From Spirosoma profusum (GTDB lineage: Bacteria > Bacteroidota > Bacteroidia > Cytophagales > Spirosomataceae), in contig NZ_JACWZY010000008.1 of assembly GCF_014699005.1 (NCBI RefSeq), forward strand, positions 186,001-250,000: a stretch of 64,000 nucleotides of DNA, in the 5' to 3' direction. Made by a program: the position numbers and the translations under genes. Below the pieces are notes generated by a model. The model saw nothing but the letters and a program-made list of their open reading frames with translations, did no database searches and was not told where the DNA came from. Shown one piece after another: positions 17,939 to 26,948 of the stretch (position 1 is the first letter of the stretch; each line of letters begins with the position of its first letter).

Positions 17939-18835
17939 ATGAATGCACCCGTGCTGCTTTTTGCTTACAAACGTCCTGTCGAACTTCAGGCAACGCTTCG
18001 TGCCCTACAGGCTAATCATTTAGCGTCACAAAGTGATTTATATATTTTTGTGGATGCCCCTAAGCGTCCGGACGATGAACCCAAGGTGGCCCAGGTTCGA
18101 CAAATGCTGGATGAAGTTACCGGGTTTCGGTCCATTCAGCGAGATTATGCTTCCACGAATATTGGCTGTGCGGACTCAATTATCCGCGGTATATCGCAGG
18201 TGCTTACTGAGCATCCATCGGCGATTATTGTGGAAGATGATTTAATTACAGCGCCGAATTTTCTCGACTTTATGAATCAGTGTCTGGAACAATACGCTGA
18301 TAACCCCAGAATTTATTCAATTGCGGGGTATACAATGCCTTTTCAAAAACCAGCCAACCATACTACAGATGCTTATTGTATTCCGCGCCACAGTCCGTGG
18401 GGATGGGCTACCTGGGCGAATCGCTGGCAATCTGTGGATTGGGACATGACTGATTATCCAGAATTCTCGCTGGATAAGTGGCAGCAAAAAGAATTTATGC
18501 GGGGTGGTTCTGATCTGTTGGGCATGCTACGTGATCAGATGGAAGGGCGTGCCGACGCCTGGGATATCCGTTTCTGTTACAATCGTTTCAAAGCCGATGG
18601 ATTAACGGTTTATCCTACCATATCGAAAGTTGAGAACATTGGTTTCGGTAAAGACGCTACCCACACGGATATCTACAATCGCTACAAAACCTCTTTAGAC
18701 AAGGGCGATCAGCGGACTTTTGACCTGCCCATAATGCAGGGCCCAACGCCTTATTACCATCGGCAAACGGTGGAGCATTACAGCGTTCCTACCCGGATTT
18801 ACAATCGCTTAAAAACGTTGGCCGGTATGCGCTAA
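17939..18835 (+). CDS. Glycosyltransferase, GNT-I/GT13-like
   Basis: The 298-residue protein is a GT-A fold glycosyltransferase. It begins MNAPVLLFAYKRPVELQ and has the sugar-nucleotide/metal motif IIVEDDLITAPNFLDF (residues about 95-110). It also has a WGWATWANRW segment and an acceptor-side SVDWDM region. VEDDL plus 'AP.F..F' resembles the GNT-I (GT13) group that transfers GlcNAc in eukaryotes and has many unstudied bacterial relatives. The ATG at 17939 aligns with the usual N-terminus; the longer frame from 17702 adds unrelated residues. It lies just before the beta-helix lipoprotein and upstream of the exopolysaccharide locus. The donor sugar is unknown. Confidence 0.75.
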   Translation: MNAPVLLFAYKRPVELQATLRALQANHLASQSDLYIFVDAPKRPDDEPKVAQVRQMLDEVTGFRSIQRDYASTNIGCADSIIRGISQVLTEHPSAIIVEDDLITAPNFLDFMNQCLEQYADNPRIYSIAGYTMPFQKPANHTTDAYCIPRHSPWGWATWANRWQSVDWDMTDYPEFSLDKWQQKEFMRGGSDLLGMLRDQMEGRADAWDIRFCYNRFKADGLTVYPTISKVENIGFGKDATHTDIYNRYKTSLDKGDQRTFDLPIMQGPTPYYHRQTVEHYSVPTRIYNRLKTLAGMR

Positions 18836-18916
18836 CGTTTCCTTATCCCTACCTCCCATTAAGCCGCCAACTGTTTTTGAGCGGGCTAGTCAGGTCATTT
18901 TTATTTTTTTATCGTT

Positions 18917-20374
18917 ATGAAGCAATCAATTTTGCTCCAGTTGAGCGCGTTTGTCCTCGCACTAACTGGACTATCTTACTGTAAACCCGCTGATCCAGAG
19001 CCCGATACCATTGTGCAACGGCAGGATACGCTGACCATCAATCAGGTACGTGGCCTCAATAGCACACCGATTCCCAGCAGCGTCCGGATTACCGACGCAG
19101 GCAGTGAAGGTATATTTGAACTGGACCAGGCCGACCTTAGTAGCGCCGACAATACCGGTATTACGCTGGTAACCATCAAAGGACACCGCTATAAACGCGC
19201 ATTCACCGGCTCGGCCAATCTGACGTGGTTTGGCGTAAAAACGTCAGACGTTGATATCGGACCAATGCTGCAAACCGCTGTAGATGCTACAGATGATCTG
19301 TTTATTCCAGATGGGACCTACACCCAGCAAACTCCCGTTCACTTAAAAAGTAACCTGGCACTTCGGGCCAATGCGGGCAAAACACTCATTACGTTAAACA
19401 AGTCTTACGTATCGCTAATCGGCCAGAATGATCCATCCATCCCGCTCACTCACGTCCTGATCGACGGGCTGGCCTGGAACGTAACGTCTCGGGAAACCGG
19501 CACCTTTGGCACCATCTACCTCGATGGGCCCAACGTATCGGACCTGACGGTTCAGAATTGTAGCAGTACCGACGTAGCGGCCAAAGACAGCACGAACTGG
19601 TTCACCCTAAAAATTCAGGCCGGAAAAACAGCCAGTAACATTACGGTACGTAACAATACCGTTCAGGCAAAACGGATGGCGTGTGAGATTTTCAATCATG
19701 ATAACTTCAATACGTATGCGGGTACCACGATTCTTGTCAGCGGTAATACGTTTCAGAATTGTCGCTTCGGCCTTTCTTTATCTGGTCCATTGTCCAAGCT
19801 TTCAGTCGATAACAACTACGTAAAAAATTGCAGTCTGTTTGGTATTGAAATCGCCGGAGCTGCGAGAGAAGTTGTTATTACTAACAATCGGTTTGAAGGG
19901 ATATTCGATAAATTCCTGGAAGGTTCCAATGATGGTGGCGGCAACGGCACCATCATTGGCGGGATGGTAATTACGGGTAACTCAACTGTGGGTTTATGCC
20001 AGGGTGGCGTACAACTCTATAATGGTGGAGCCGTTACGTTCAGTAAAAATAACTTCCGCATGTCAGGAACACTGGAGATAATGCACTCAACGGCGGGCGG
20101 TACGTTCACCGAAAACGTGATTGAAAGTTCGTCGAACAAGGCCATTATTTGTGATAACTCACCTAACAATACGTTTACGGGAAATACTATTTCTAATAAG
20201 GCCAACTCCATAAATCAGGCGACGTTTCTATCGTATGGTAGTAAGGCAACGAATAACAAACTCACCAATAACAGGATAATTCAGGGCACAGGTGGTAAAC
20301 CTTATGACGCAATTTTAGGCGGTACTGTTCTGGCATCCATGAATGTTGATGAAGCGGGTAATCCAATACCCTGA
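18917..20374 (+). CDS. Beta-helix lipoprotein
   Basis: The protein is 485 residues. A lipoprotein signal ends in the lipobox LSYC (Cys22), so the mature protein should be membrane-anchored. Residues about 110-470 form a right-handed parallel beta-helix with Asn-rich turns (for example TVRNNTVQAK and VITNNRFEG). It resembles pectate-lyase-superfamily proteins that bind or cleave polysaccharide. No sorting tail is present. It lies between a glycosyltransferase and the exopolysaccharide operon, so a glycan-linked role is plausible. It ends shortly before a long hairpin at 20407. Confidence 0.8.
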   Translation: MKQSILLQLSAFVLALTGLSYCKPADPEPDTIVQRQDTLTINQVRGLNSTPIPSSVRITDAGSEGIFELDQADLSSADNTGITLVTIKGHRYKRAFTGSANLTWFGVKTSDVDIGPMLQTAVDATDDLFIPDGTYTQQTPVHLKSNLALRANAGKTLITLNKSYVSLIGQNDPSIPLTHVLIDGLAWNVTSRETGTFGTIYLDGPNVSDLTVQNCSSTDVAAKDSTNWFTLKIQAGKTASNITVRNNTVQAKRMACEIFNHDNFNTYAGTTILVSGNTFQNCRFGLSLSGPLSKLSVDNNYVKNCSLFGIEIAGAAREVVITNNRFEGIFDKFLEGSNDGGGNGTIIGGMVITGNSTVGLCQGGVQLYNGGAVTFSKNNFRMSGTLEIMHSTAGGTFTENVIESSSNKAIICDNSPNNTFTGNTISNKANSINQATFLSYGSKATNNKLTNNRIIQGTGGKPYDAILGGTVLASMNVDEAGNPIP

Positions 20375-20406
20375 TACGTAGCTACTGGCCAAGTGGCACT
20401 TCTTGG

Positions 20407-20494
20407 CTAAAATGGTAAAGTCCAACTATGACCCGATCTCCAATGAGTAAGTAGCTCACTGGGGATCGGGTCATAGTTGGACTTTACCATTTTG
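20407..20494 (+). terminator. Very long hairpin after the beta-helix lipoprotein
   Basis: The arm from CTAAAATGGTAAAGTCCAAC at 20407 pairs with the arm ending GTTGGACTTTACCATTTTGG at 20494. The stem is about 33 bp with one or two mismatches, and the loop is about 20 bases. It ends in a T-run on both strands. It separates the lipoprotein from the exopolysaccharide operon and probably insulates it. Confidence 0.8.
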
Positions 20495-20896
20495 GACCTT
20501 ATGCACATAGAGACCGTTGGATTGCTACGTTAATCCTTTCTAAATATCGGTAATTGACCCAAATAAACCAGTTAATTTCTAAACAGGTATTTCTTCGAAT
20601 TCTTTCATTTAATAAGAGTTTATTGGTAGACATATGTTACTATATATTAATTTTAATAAACTTATAATTTAATATTAGCTCATAACTGGACAATAATTCA
20701 ATTTAAAGTTTTACGCAAATAACCATACTGGCTACTGTAGAAAAGCGATTATTGAAACTCACCACCTAGATTTAGAGTAGATAAGGGGTGAGTACTGAAT
20801 AGAATTTATCCATTATAAATCAGTTGTTCAGCAGCTCGTCTTTGCCTTTACTATTAATCTCAGTAGAGTGAATTTATCAACGTTAAAGAAAGAATA
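20495..20896. other. AT-rich leader of the exopolysaccharide operon
   Basis: About 400 bp without a gene, very AT-rich at 20580-20720. ACTCACC near 20760 and GGTGAGT near 20790 form a seven-base inverted repeat around about 20 bases. CGTCTTTG near 20840 is a poor match to a -7 box. This is the expected place for the operon promoter and any regulator site, but none can be assigned firmly. Confidence 0.4.
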
Positions 20897-21700
20897 GTGA
20901 TCAGGAAAATAGTAAAAAACCAAGGCCTTAAAAATATCAGCTTCGCCATAATTGCCCTCGGTATTGTGTTTTTAGAGGGCTGTACATCAGCGAAGAAACT
21001 GGTCTACTTCCAGGGCACAACAACGAGGGAGGATACTGTGATGCTACCAGAACCATTCATTCCGACGATTAAAAAAGGGGATGTACTTTCGGTACAGGTG
21101 AGTAGTCTCAATGCGGAAGCATCGGCCTATTTCAATCCATCGGCTACGGCCGATGCTAGTCAGGGAAACACAGCGGCTAATCCACTGAGCCGGACTTCGG
21201 GTTACCTGGTCGACACGGATGGAACCATTAAACTACCCCTGGTTGGCCAGGTAGCAGTTACAAACCTGACCAATGCTAAGGCGGGTGAACTGATTGGTAG
21301 CAAGCTTAAATCTTACCTGAAAGAACCTACCGTAACGGTTCGCAATCTGAATTTTAGAATTTCGGTGTTGGGCGAAGTCAACCGACCAGCGCTCTATACG
21401 ATTCCGAATGAACAAGTAACGCTTCCAGAAGCGCTGGGGCTGGCGGGTGATCTGACCATTTACGGTCGACGTGACAACGTAATGATTATCCGGGAGGAAG
21501 GTAACCAACGGATTTTTACCCGCCTTGATTTGACCCGACGCGACGCGTTTATGTCGCCTTATTATTCGCTCCATCCAAACGATGTAGTGTACGTAGAGCC
21601 AGGTAAGGTTCGGGCTACCACTGTAGCCAGATCGTACTTACTAGCACCTATAGTGACCGGTATTTTATCACTGATCGCCATCATAGCGACCCGCCGATAA
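20897..21700 (+). CDS. Polysaccharide export outer-membrane lipoprotein (OPX/Wza family)
   Basis: The 267-residue protein has a lipobox FLEGC (Cys near residue 29). A Poly_export domain follows (about 55-150: IKKGDVLSVQVSSLN, TSGYLVDTDGTIKLPLVGQV), then an SLBB-type beta-grasp domain (about 150-235: ISVLGEVNRPALYTIP, VMIIREEGNQR), and a C-terminal hydrophobic helix (SYLLAPIVTGILSLIAIIA). OPX proteins form the outer-membrane and periplasmic channel for capsule or exopolysaccharide, paired with a Wzc-type copolymerase. The start is GTG at 20897. It is the first gene of the locus and sits 38 bp before the BY-kinase, its expected partner. Confidence 0.92.
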   Translation: MIRKIVKNQGLKNISFAIIALGIVFLEGCTSAKKLVYFQGTTTREDTVMLPEPFIPTIKKGDVLSVQVSSLNAEASAYFNPSATADASQGNTAANPLSRTSGYLVDTDGTIKLPLVGQVAVTNLTNAKAGELIGSKLKSYLKEPTVTVRNLNFRISVLGEVNRPALYTIPNEQVTLPEALGLAGDLTIYGRRDNVMIIREEGNQRIFTRLDLTRRDAFMSPYYSLHPNDVVYVEPGKVRATTVARSYLLAPIVTGILSLIAIIATRR

Positions 21701-21738
21701 CCAGGAATACAACCACTACTCAACATTACTCTATTAAT

Positions 21739-24039
21739 ATGGCTGTTCATTCTGCCCATTCGTACGTTCCGTATCAGGTTGTCGGGTCCGACAACAGCGT
21801 ACTACGTACCCATTTGCTGCCTTATTTACGCTACTGGCCCTGGTTCATCGTATCGTTGGGGCTGGCTCTGGCGGGTGCCTACGTCTACCTGAAATACAAA
21901 CAGCCCGTTTATCGTATTCAAGCCAGTTTACTGCTTCAGGACGAAAAACGAGGAAATGTCCAAACCAATCCGCTCAAGGAATTGGAAGCCTATTCGCCCA
22001 AAAAAGTGGTTGAAAATGAACTGGAAGTGCTTCGGTCGTCCAGTTTGATGGATCAGGTAGTGACCAGCCTTCATTTAGACACCAAATACTACCGGGAAAC
22101 CTCCTTCGGAAAGCGTGAAATTTACATGGATTCCCCGGTTTGGATACAGGTCGAGTCGGGAAATCCGGCGCTGTACAAAAAGCCGCTGACCTTAGCGTTT
22201 CTGGAGAATCAATCAGTACGTATCAACGGCGGGCAGGTGTATCCACTCAACCAACGTCTTCAGACGCCTTACGGCAACTTACGGATTATGACCCGTCAGC
22301 CCGTTACGGCGAAATCTCTGCCCGTCCTGGTTCAGGTAATGCCCCAGGCTTCGGCCGTAGGTATGTACCTCGATAACCTGAAGGTGGAGCCTACCAGCAA
22401 AACGTCGACGGTGATCCGGTTGACGCTTGAAGATGCCGTTCCGCAGAAAGGAGAAGCTATCCTGAATAGTTTGATTAATGCCTACAATCAGGCTGCCGTT
22501 ACGGATAAAAATAAAATGGCCGCCAGTACCCTCCAGTTTGTCGAAAAACGCTTGCGAATGGTATCTGGTGAATTGGCCGGAGTTGAAAAGAACGTAGAAC
22601 AGTACAAATCAGGACTTGGAATCACGGACTTAAGTACACAAGCGCAATCGTTCCTACAGACAACCCAACAGAATGATACCCAGCTCAGTCAGGTGAATAT
22701 TCAGTTAGCAGCCCTGAATGAATTGCAGGAATTTATCACAAACCAGTCCGACAAACGGGGCAGTACTCCCGCTACGGTTGGTCTGAACGACGCCGTTTTG
22801 CTGGGAGAAATCAACAAACTGGCAGATCTCGAACTAAAACGGGATGCCCTGACGCAGACTACATCTGAGGACAATCCATTGTTGCAAACTGTTGATAATC
22901 AGATTAAGGCTACACGTAACAACATCGGTCAGAACATCAAAACGATGAAAGCCATGCTGACCTCTTCGAAAGAGGAATACGTAGCGAAAAATGAAAAATT
23001 AGAAAAGAACATTCGTTCCATTCCGCAACAGGAACGCGCGCTGATGGACATTGCGCGTCAGCAAACGATCAAGAATAACCTCTACACGTATCTGCTTCAG
23101 AAGCGCGAAGAAATGGCCGTTACGTTTGCCGCTTCGGTTGCCGACAGTCGCATACTGGATGCTGCAACAAGTAGTGGAAGTCCCGTTAAACCCGTTGGCG
23201 TCGTAATTTATTCACTGTTCGGTCTGCTGGGTTTATTGCTGCCGACAGCCGCTATTGCGGGTAAACAGGCGTTGAACACCCGCGTTACGCGTCGGTTTGA
23301 CGTAGAAAATAGTACGCAGGTTCCAATTCTGGGTGAGGTGATGAACAAACGGCATCGCGACGTACTGGTGGTCGCTCCGCATCAACGCTCCGTTATTGCG
23401 GAACAGATTCGCTCGATACGTACCAATTTGCAGGGATGGGCTAGCGACGTCACTCCGAAGCAGGTAATGTTGTTTACGTCTAGCATGAGTGGTGAGGGCA
23501 AATCGTTCGTTTCGCTGAATTTGGGAGCGAGTATGGCGATGATGGGCCAGCCGACAGTGATTCTGGAAATGGACATGCGTATGCCCCGGCTGCACCAACT
23601 ATTCGGGATTGATAATTCCGTCGGGCTTAGTTCGTATTTAAACGGCGACGCTACGTTGGCGGAGATTCTTAAGCCCGTTCCAGGCCACCCGAATTACTTC
23701 ATTATTCCCTGTGGTCCGTTACCCCCCGATCCTTCAGAATTATTGGGCGGTCGCCACGTAAAGCAGTTGATCGACTTACTACGTGATCAGTTTCGGTACG
23801 TTCTACTTGATGCACCTCCAATTGGTATTGTTACTGATGCTCAGGTTATTGCCCCATTTGCGGATACAACGCTCTACGTCATTCGGCACGGTGTAACCCC
23901 CAAACATAGTCTTAAATTACTCGATACGTTGTATCGGGAAAATCGTTTCCAGAACCTGCAAATCATCCTGAATGCAGTTGGAGGGAGTGAAGCTTACCAT
24001 TACAGCGACCAAATTAAAAACGGCTATTCCTACCGTTAA
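21739..24039 (+). CDS. Wzc-type polysaccharide copolymerase with BY-kinase domain
   Basis: The 766-residue inner-membrane protein has a Wzz domain with a first transmembrane helix (about 33-52), a long periplasmic coiled-coil region (about 250-470) and a second helix (about 480-505, VVIYSLFGLLGLLLPTAAIAG). The cytoplasmic kinase domain carries Walker A SSMSGEGKS (Lys588), Walker A' VILEMDMRMPR and Walker B YVLLDAPP. The C-terminus has a tyrosine cluster (AYHYSDQ, then YSYR), the autophosphorylation site of BY-kinases. It controls chain length and couples polymerisation to export with the OPX protein. No cognate phosphatase gene is visible in the locus. Confidence 0.94.
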   Translation: MAVHSAHSYVPYQVVGSDNSVLRTHLLPYLRYWPWFIVSLGLALAGAYVYLKYKQPVYRIQASLLLQDEKRGNVQTNPLKELEAYSPKKVVENELEVLRSSSLMDQVVTSLHLDTKYYRETSFGKREIYMDSPVWIQVESGNPALYKKPLTLAFLENQSVRINGGQVYPLNQRLQTPYGNLRIMTRQPVTAKSLPVLVQVMPQASAVGMYLDNLKVEPTSKTSTVIRLTLEDAVPQKGEAILNSLINAYNQAAVTDKNKMAASTLQFVEKRLRMVSGELAGVEKNVEQYKSGLGITDLSTQAQSFLQTTQQNDTQLSQVNIQLAALNELQEFITNQSDKRGSTPATVGLNDAVLLGEINKLADLELKRDALTQTTSEDNPLLQTVDNQIKATRNNIGQNIKTMKAMLTSSKEEYVAKNEKLEKNIRSIPQQERALMDIARQQTIKNNLYTYLLQKREEMAVTFAASVADSRILDAATSSGSPVKPVGVVIYSLFGLLGLLLPTAAIAGKQALNTRVTRRFDVENSTQVPILGEVMNKRHRDVLVVAPHQRSVIAEQIRSIRTNLQGWASDVTPKQVMLFTSSMSGEGKSFVSLNLGASMAMMGQPTVILEMDMRMPRLHQLFGIDNSVGLSSYLNGDATLAEILKPVPGHPNYFIIPCGPLPPDPSELLGGRHVKQLIDLLRDQFRYVLLDAPPIGIVTDAQVIAPFADTTLYVIRHGVTPKHSLKLLDTLYRENRFQNLQIILNAVGGSEAYHYSDQIKNGYSYR

Positions 24040-24118
24040 ATCGCTTAATCAGCGACTACTTCAACCAGCTGAATAAGCTGGCCTTACTCAACTTCAATGC
24101 AGGCTATCAGTAACCGTC

Positions 24119-24796
24119 ATGCAGGCATCAACCAACGAAAAAACGTTTCACTTGTTACTGGACTCAGGTGTTCAGCCAAGGGTTTACACACCAAAATGGC
24201 TGCTCTCTGGCTTTGCAAAGCGCGCATTCGACGTGCTTGTAGCCGGCTTAGTAACAATTTTTATATTGATTTGGCTTATTCCCCTACTTTCTCTATTGAT
24301 TAAGTTAGGATCAAAAGGACCCGCTCTATTTGTTCAACTGCGCACAGGCCGAAATGGCCGGGTGTTCCCGTGTTTGAAATTCCGGACGATGACGTACGAG
24401 TCTAGTGCCACTTTCATTCAGGCGACTCATAATGATCGGCGTGTCACTCGGCTTGGGCGGTTTCTACGCAAGTCGAGTCTTGATGAAATGCCCCAATTCC
24501 TGAACGTACTGGCTGGCCACATGAGTGTTGTGGGGCCTCGTCCGCACCCACTTCAGTTGGATGCTCAACACTGGGATACGTTACCCGGCTATCGCGAACG
24601 CTACACGGTACGTCCCGGTATTACGGGACTGGCGCAGGCGCGGGGAGCCCGTGGTGAAACCGACGAACTGTACAAAATGCAGATTCGGGTACGCTACGAC
24701 CACCTGTATATCCGACGTCAATCGACCCGCCTGGATGCAACAATCTGCTGGTGGACGGTTAAAGCGGCTGTAAATGGCAATAAGAACGCCTGGTAA
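24119..24796 (+). CDS. Initiating sugar-phosphate transferase (bacterial sugar transferase family)
   Basis: The 225-residue protein has one N-terminal hydrophobic segment (about 40-62) and the polyprenyl-phosphate sugar-phosphate transferase domain. Signatures are [47 protein letters not shown] and [10 protein letters not shown]. Such enzymes load the first sugar-1-phosphate on undecaprenyl phosphate at the cytoplasmic membrane. It is the short form without the N-terminal CoA-binding-like and multi-helix part of WbaP/WcaJ. The donor sugar is not predictable. The start ATG at 24119 is used although an overlapping alternative frame exists. Confidence 0.93.
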   Translation: MQASTNEKTFHLLLDSGVQPRVYTPKWLLSGFAKRAFDVLVAGLVTIFILIWLIPLLSLLIKLGSKGPALFVQLRTGRNGRVFPCLKFRTMTYESSATFIQATHNDRRVTRLGRFLRKSSLDEMPQFLNVLAGHMSVVGPRPHPLQLDAQHWDTLPGYRERYTVRPGITGLAQARGARGETDELYKMQIRVRYDHLYIRRQSTRLDATICWWTVKAAVNGNKNAW

Positions 24797-24825
24797 GAAT
24801 TTAAAAATCAGCGAATTAAAAAACT

Positions 24826-25578
24826 ATGACCAAAGTACTGGACGTCACTCTTTACGATGCTGGGCTGGAAGCGGCTGTAAATGGCCTGTTGTGGCGTTGC
24901 GATTCAAGCTGGCCACGCGATAACAAGTGCATCAGTGCGACCGGTGCGCATGGTTTGGTCACGGCATTTAAAGAGCCCGACTTCAAACAAGTGCTCGATT
25001 CGTTCTACTGGAACCTGCCAGATGGCATGCCCGGCGTCTGGATTGGGAAATTGAAAGGTGCCAAACGCATGACGCGTTGTTACGGCCCAGATGTTTTCAA
25101 ACAGGTATTTGAAGACAGCGCGAATTCATCCATCAAGCACTTTCTCTGCGGAGGAAAAGAGGGAGTTGCCGATGAATTGAAAGCGGCCGTAGGTCGGAAG
25201 TTTGGCAATCATGGTGTAGTCGGTACGTATTGCCCCCCCTTTCGGGACATGACCGACAGCGAGTTTCAGCAACTGGCCGAAACCATTAACCGCTCCGGCG
25301 CCAACATCGTTTGGATCGGGCTTAGCACCCCCAAACAGGAACGGTTTGCCCGGCGACTGGCAAAGTGGACCGAGGTAAATTTTATCGTGACGGTCGGTGC
25401 CGCTTTCGACTTCCATACGGATCGGGTTATTCAGGCCCCCGGTTGGATGCAGAAGCTCTCGCTAGAGTGGTTTTTCCGGCTCATGACCGAGCCTAAGCGT
25501 CTGTACAAACGCTATTTAGAGGTAATACCTCTGTTTATTTTCCTCAACCTGAAAGAAGTTTTCTCAACAGTCAAATAA
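24826..25578 (+). CDS. WecG/TagA/CpsF family glycosyltransferase (GT26)
   Basis: The 250-residue protein has the GT26 landmarks: DGMPGVWIGK near residue 66, the KHFLCGGKEGVADELK block, IVWIGLSTPKQERF, and VGAAFDFHTDRV. These enzymes add the second sugar (for example ManNAc or ManNAcA) to the lipid-linked first sugar, as in enterobacterial common antigen or wall teichoic acid. Its place directly after the initiating transferase fits that step. Gaps are 29 bp upstream and 9 bp downstream, so it is in the operon. Confidence 0.9.
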   Translation: MTKVLDVTLYDAGLEAAVNGLLWRCDSSWPRDNKCISATGAHGLVTAFKEPDFKQVLDSFYWNLPDGMPGVWIGKLKGAKRMTRCYGPDVFKQVFEDSANSSIKHFLCGGKEGVADELKAAVGRKFGNHGVVGTYCPPFRDMTDSEFQQLAETINRSGANIVWIGLSTPKQERFARRLAKWTEVNFIVTVGAAFDFHTDRVIQAPGWMQKLSLEWFFRLMTEPKRLYKRYLEVIPLFIFLNLKEVFSTVK

Positions 25579-25587
25579 AAATAATTT

Positions 25588-26571
25588 ATGAAAAAAGCGC
25601 TTGTCTGTGGTGGTGGTGGTTTCATTGGAGGCCATTTGATTAACCGGCTTAAGTCGGAAGGATATTGGGTCCGTGGAGTCGACATTAAAGAAAATGAGTA
25701 CGATAACAACAACGCCGACGAGTTCATCATCGGCGATTTGAGAGACCCGAACGTAGCGGACGAAGTCGTTACGGATGATCTTGATGAGATTTACCAGTTG
25801 GCCGCCGACATGGGGGGCGCGGGGTTTGTGTTCACGGGTACGAACGACGCATCCATCATGCACAATTCGGTGCTTTGCAACCTGAACGTTCTGGAAGCGG
25901 CCAAAAACAAAGGTGTCCGACGCATTTTTTATTCGTCGTCGGCCTGTATGTATCCTGAATATAATCAACTTGACGCTGACAATCCGAAATGTTCAGAGGA
26001 TTCAGCCTATCCGGCGGCTCCCGACAGTGAGTACGGTTGGGAGAAACTTTTCTCGGAAAGACTATTTCTGGCTTACCAGAAGAACCACGGTCTCGAAGTT
26101 CGTATTGCCCGTTTTCACAACATCTTCGGACCTCAGGGAACGTGGGATGGTGGCCGTGAAAAAGCACCAGCTGCCGTATGTCGTAAAGTGGCGAATGCCA
26201 GTGATGGTGATGCCATTGAAATTTGGGGAGATGGCAAGCAAACTCGCTCGTTCCTGATTGTGAATGAGTGCGTTGAAGGTATCCGACGCCTGATGAATTC
26301 CGATTTTTCGGGTCCGGTCAACATTGGCTCTGAAGAGATGATTTCGCTGAATGATTTCGCGAAAATGGTCATCGATATTTCCGGTAAAAACTTGACGATC
26401 AATAACATTCCGGGTCCATTGGGCGTGCGGGGCCGTAATTCCGACAATCATTTGATTCAGGAAAAACTGGGCTGGGCACCATCTATTCCGCTACGTAAGG
26501 GAGTTGAAAAAACATACGCCTGGATTTTTGAACAGATCCAGCAAAAAGTTCTGGAGCCTGTAGAAGCGTAA
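25588..26571 (+). CDS. GDP-mannose 3,5-epimerase-like NAD(P)-dependent epimerase
   Basis: The 327-residue extended SDR has an N-terminal CGGGGFIGG nucleotide-binding loop. It closely follows plant GDP-mannose 3,5-epimerase in several blocks I recognise: LAADMGGAGF, FYSSSACMYPE, the GGREKAPAA block, WGDGKQTRSF and GPLGVRGRNSDN. The catalytic set is present: Cys120, Tyr149, Lys153 and Lys192. The plant enzyme makes GDP-L-galactose (and GDP-L-gulose) from GDP-D-mannose. Here it would supply an L-sugar nucleotide for the exopolysaccharide repeat unit. It overlaps the next gene by one base (TAATG), so translation is coupled. Confidence 0.85.
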   Translation: MKKALVCGGGGFIGGHLINRLKSEGYWVRGVDIKENEYDNNNADEFIIGDLRDPNVADEVVTDDLDEIYQLAADMGGAGFVFTGTNDASIMHNSVLCNLNVLEAAKNKGVRRIFYSSSACMYPEYNQLDADNPKCSEDSAYPAAPDSEYGWEKLFSERLFLAYQKNHGLEVRIARFHNIFGPQGTWDGGREKAPAAVCRKVANASDGDAIEIWGDGKQTRSFLIVNECVEGIRRLMNSDFSGPVNIGSEEMISLNDFAKMVIDISGKNLTINNIPGPLGVRGRNSDNHLIQEKLGWAPSIPLRKGVEKTYAWIFEQIQQKVLEPVEA

Positions 26572-26915
26572 TGGAACGTATCACGGCCTCCCTAAAACAC
26601 CTTGAGCGCGAGTTAACGGCTCACGCTCAAGGTAGTAAGCAAGTTTTTCTTCGGAACGACGATACACCCACCAACGTAACACAGGTGGCTTATGGGCAAT
26701 TTTCGTCGACAGATTATTGTGAATTACATGCCCACCCGACGATGGAAGAATGTTTTTTCTTTCTGAAAGGCACAGGCATTTATACGGTTGGTAACCAGGC
26801 CATTCTCTTGCAGCAAGGCGTTTTTGTCCGCATACCGGCGGGCGTATTACACCGGCTGGAAGCTACGGGAATAGAACCCTTGGAGTGCGTCTACTTTGGC
26901 GTGGCAACAGCCTGA
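26571..26915 (+). CDS. Small cupin-domain protein
   Basis: The 114-residue single cupin has ELHAHPTMEECFFFLKG as motif 1 (metal ligands His, His, Glu) and IPAGVLHRLEA as motif 2 (His). Small cupins of this type can be sugar isomerases or epimerases, or act as binding or regulatory domains. It starts on the last base of the epimerase stop codon, so it is probably made with it and acts on the same or a related sugar nucleotide. The exact reaction cannot be told. Confidence 0.8.
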   Translation: MERITASLKHLERELTAHAQGSKQVFLRNDDTPTNVTQVAYGQFSSTDYCELHAHPTMEECFFFLKGTGIYTVGNQAILLQQGVFVRIPAGVLHRLEATGIEPLECVYFGVATA

Positions 26916-26948
26916 ACGCTACCACATTAAACCTAATACGTTCGATTT

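Noticed and set aside
20495-20896. Riboswitch upstream of the exopolysaccharide operon
   Set aside because: I see only a weak seven-base inverted repeat and no conserved riboswitch core.
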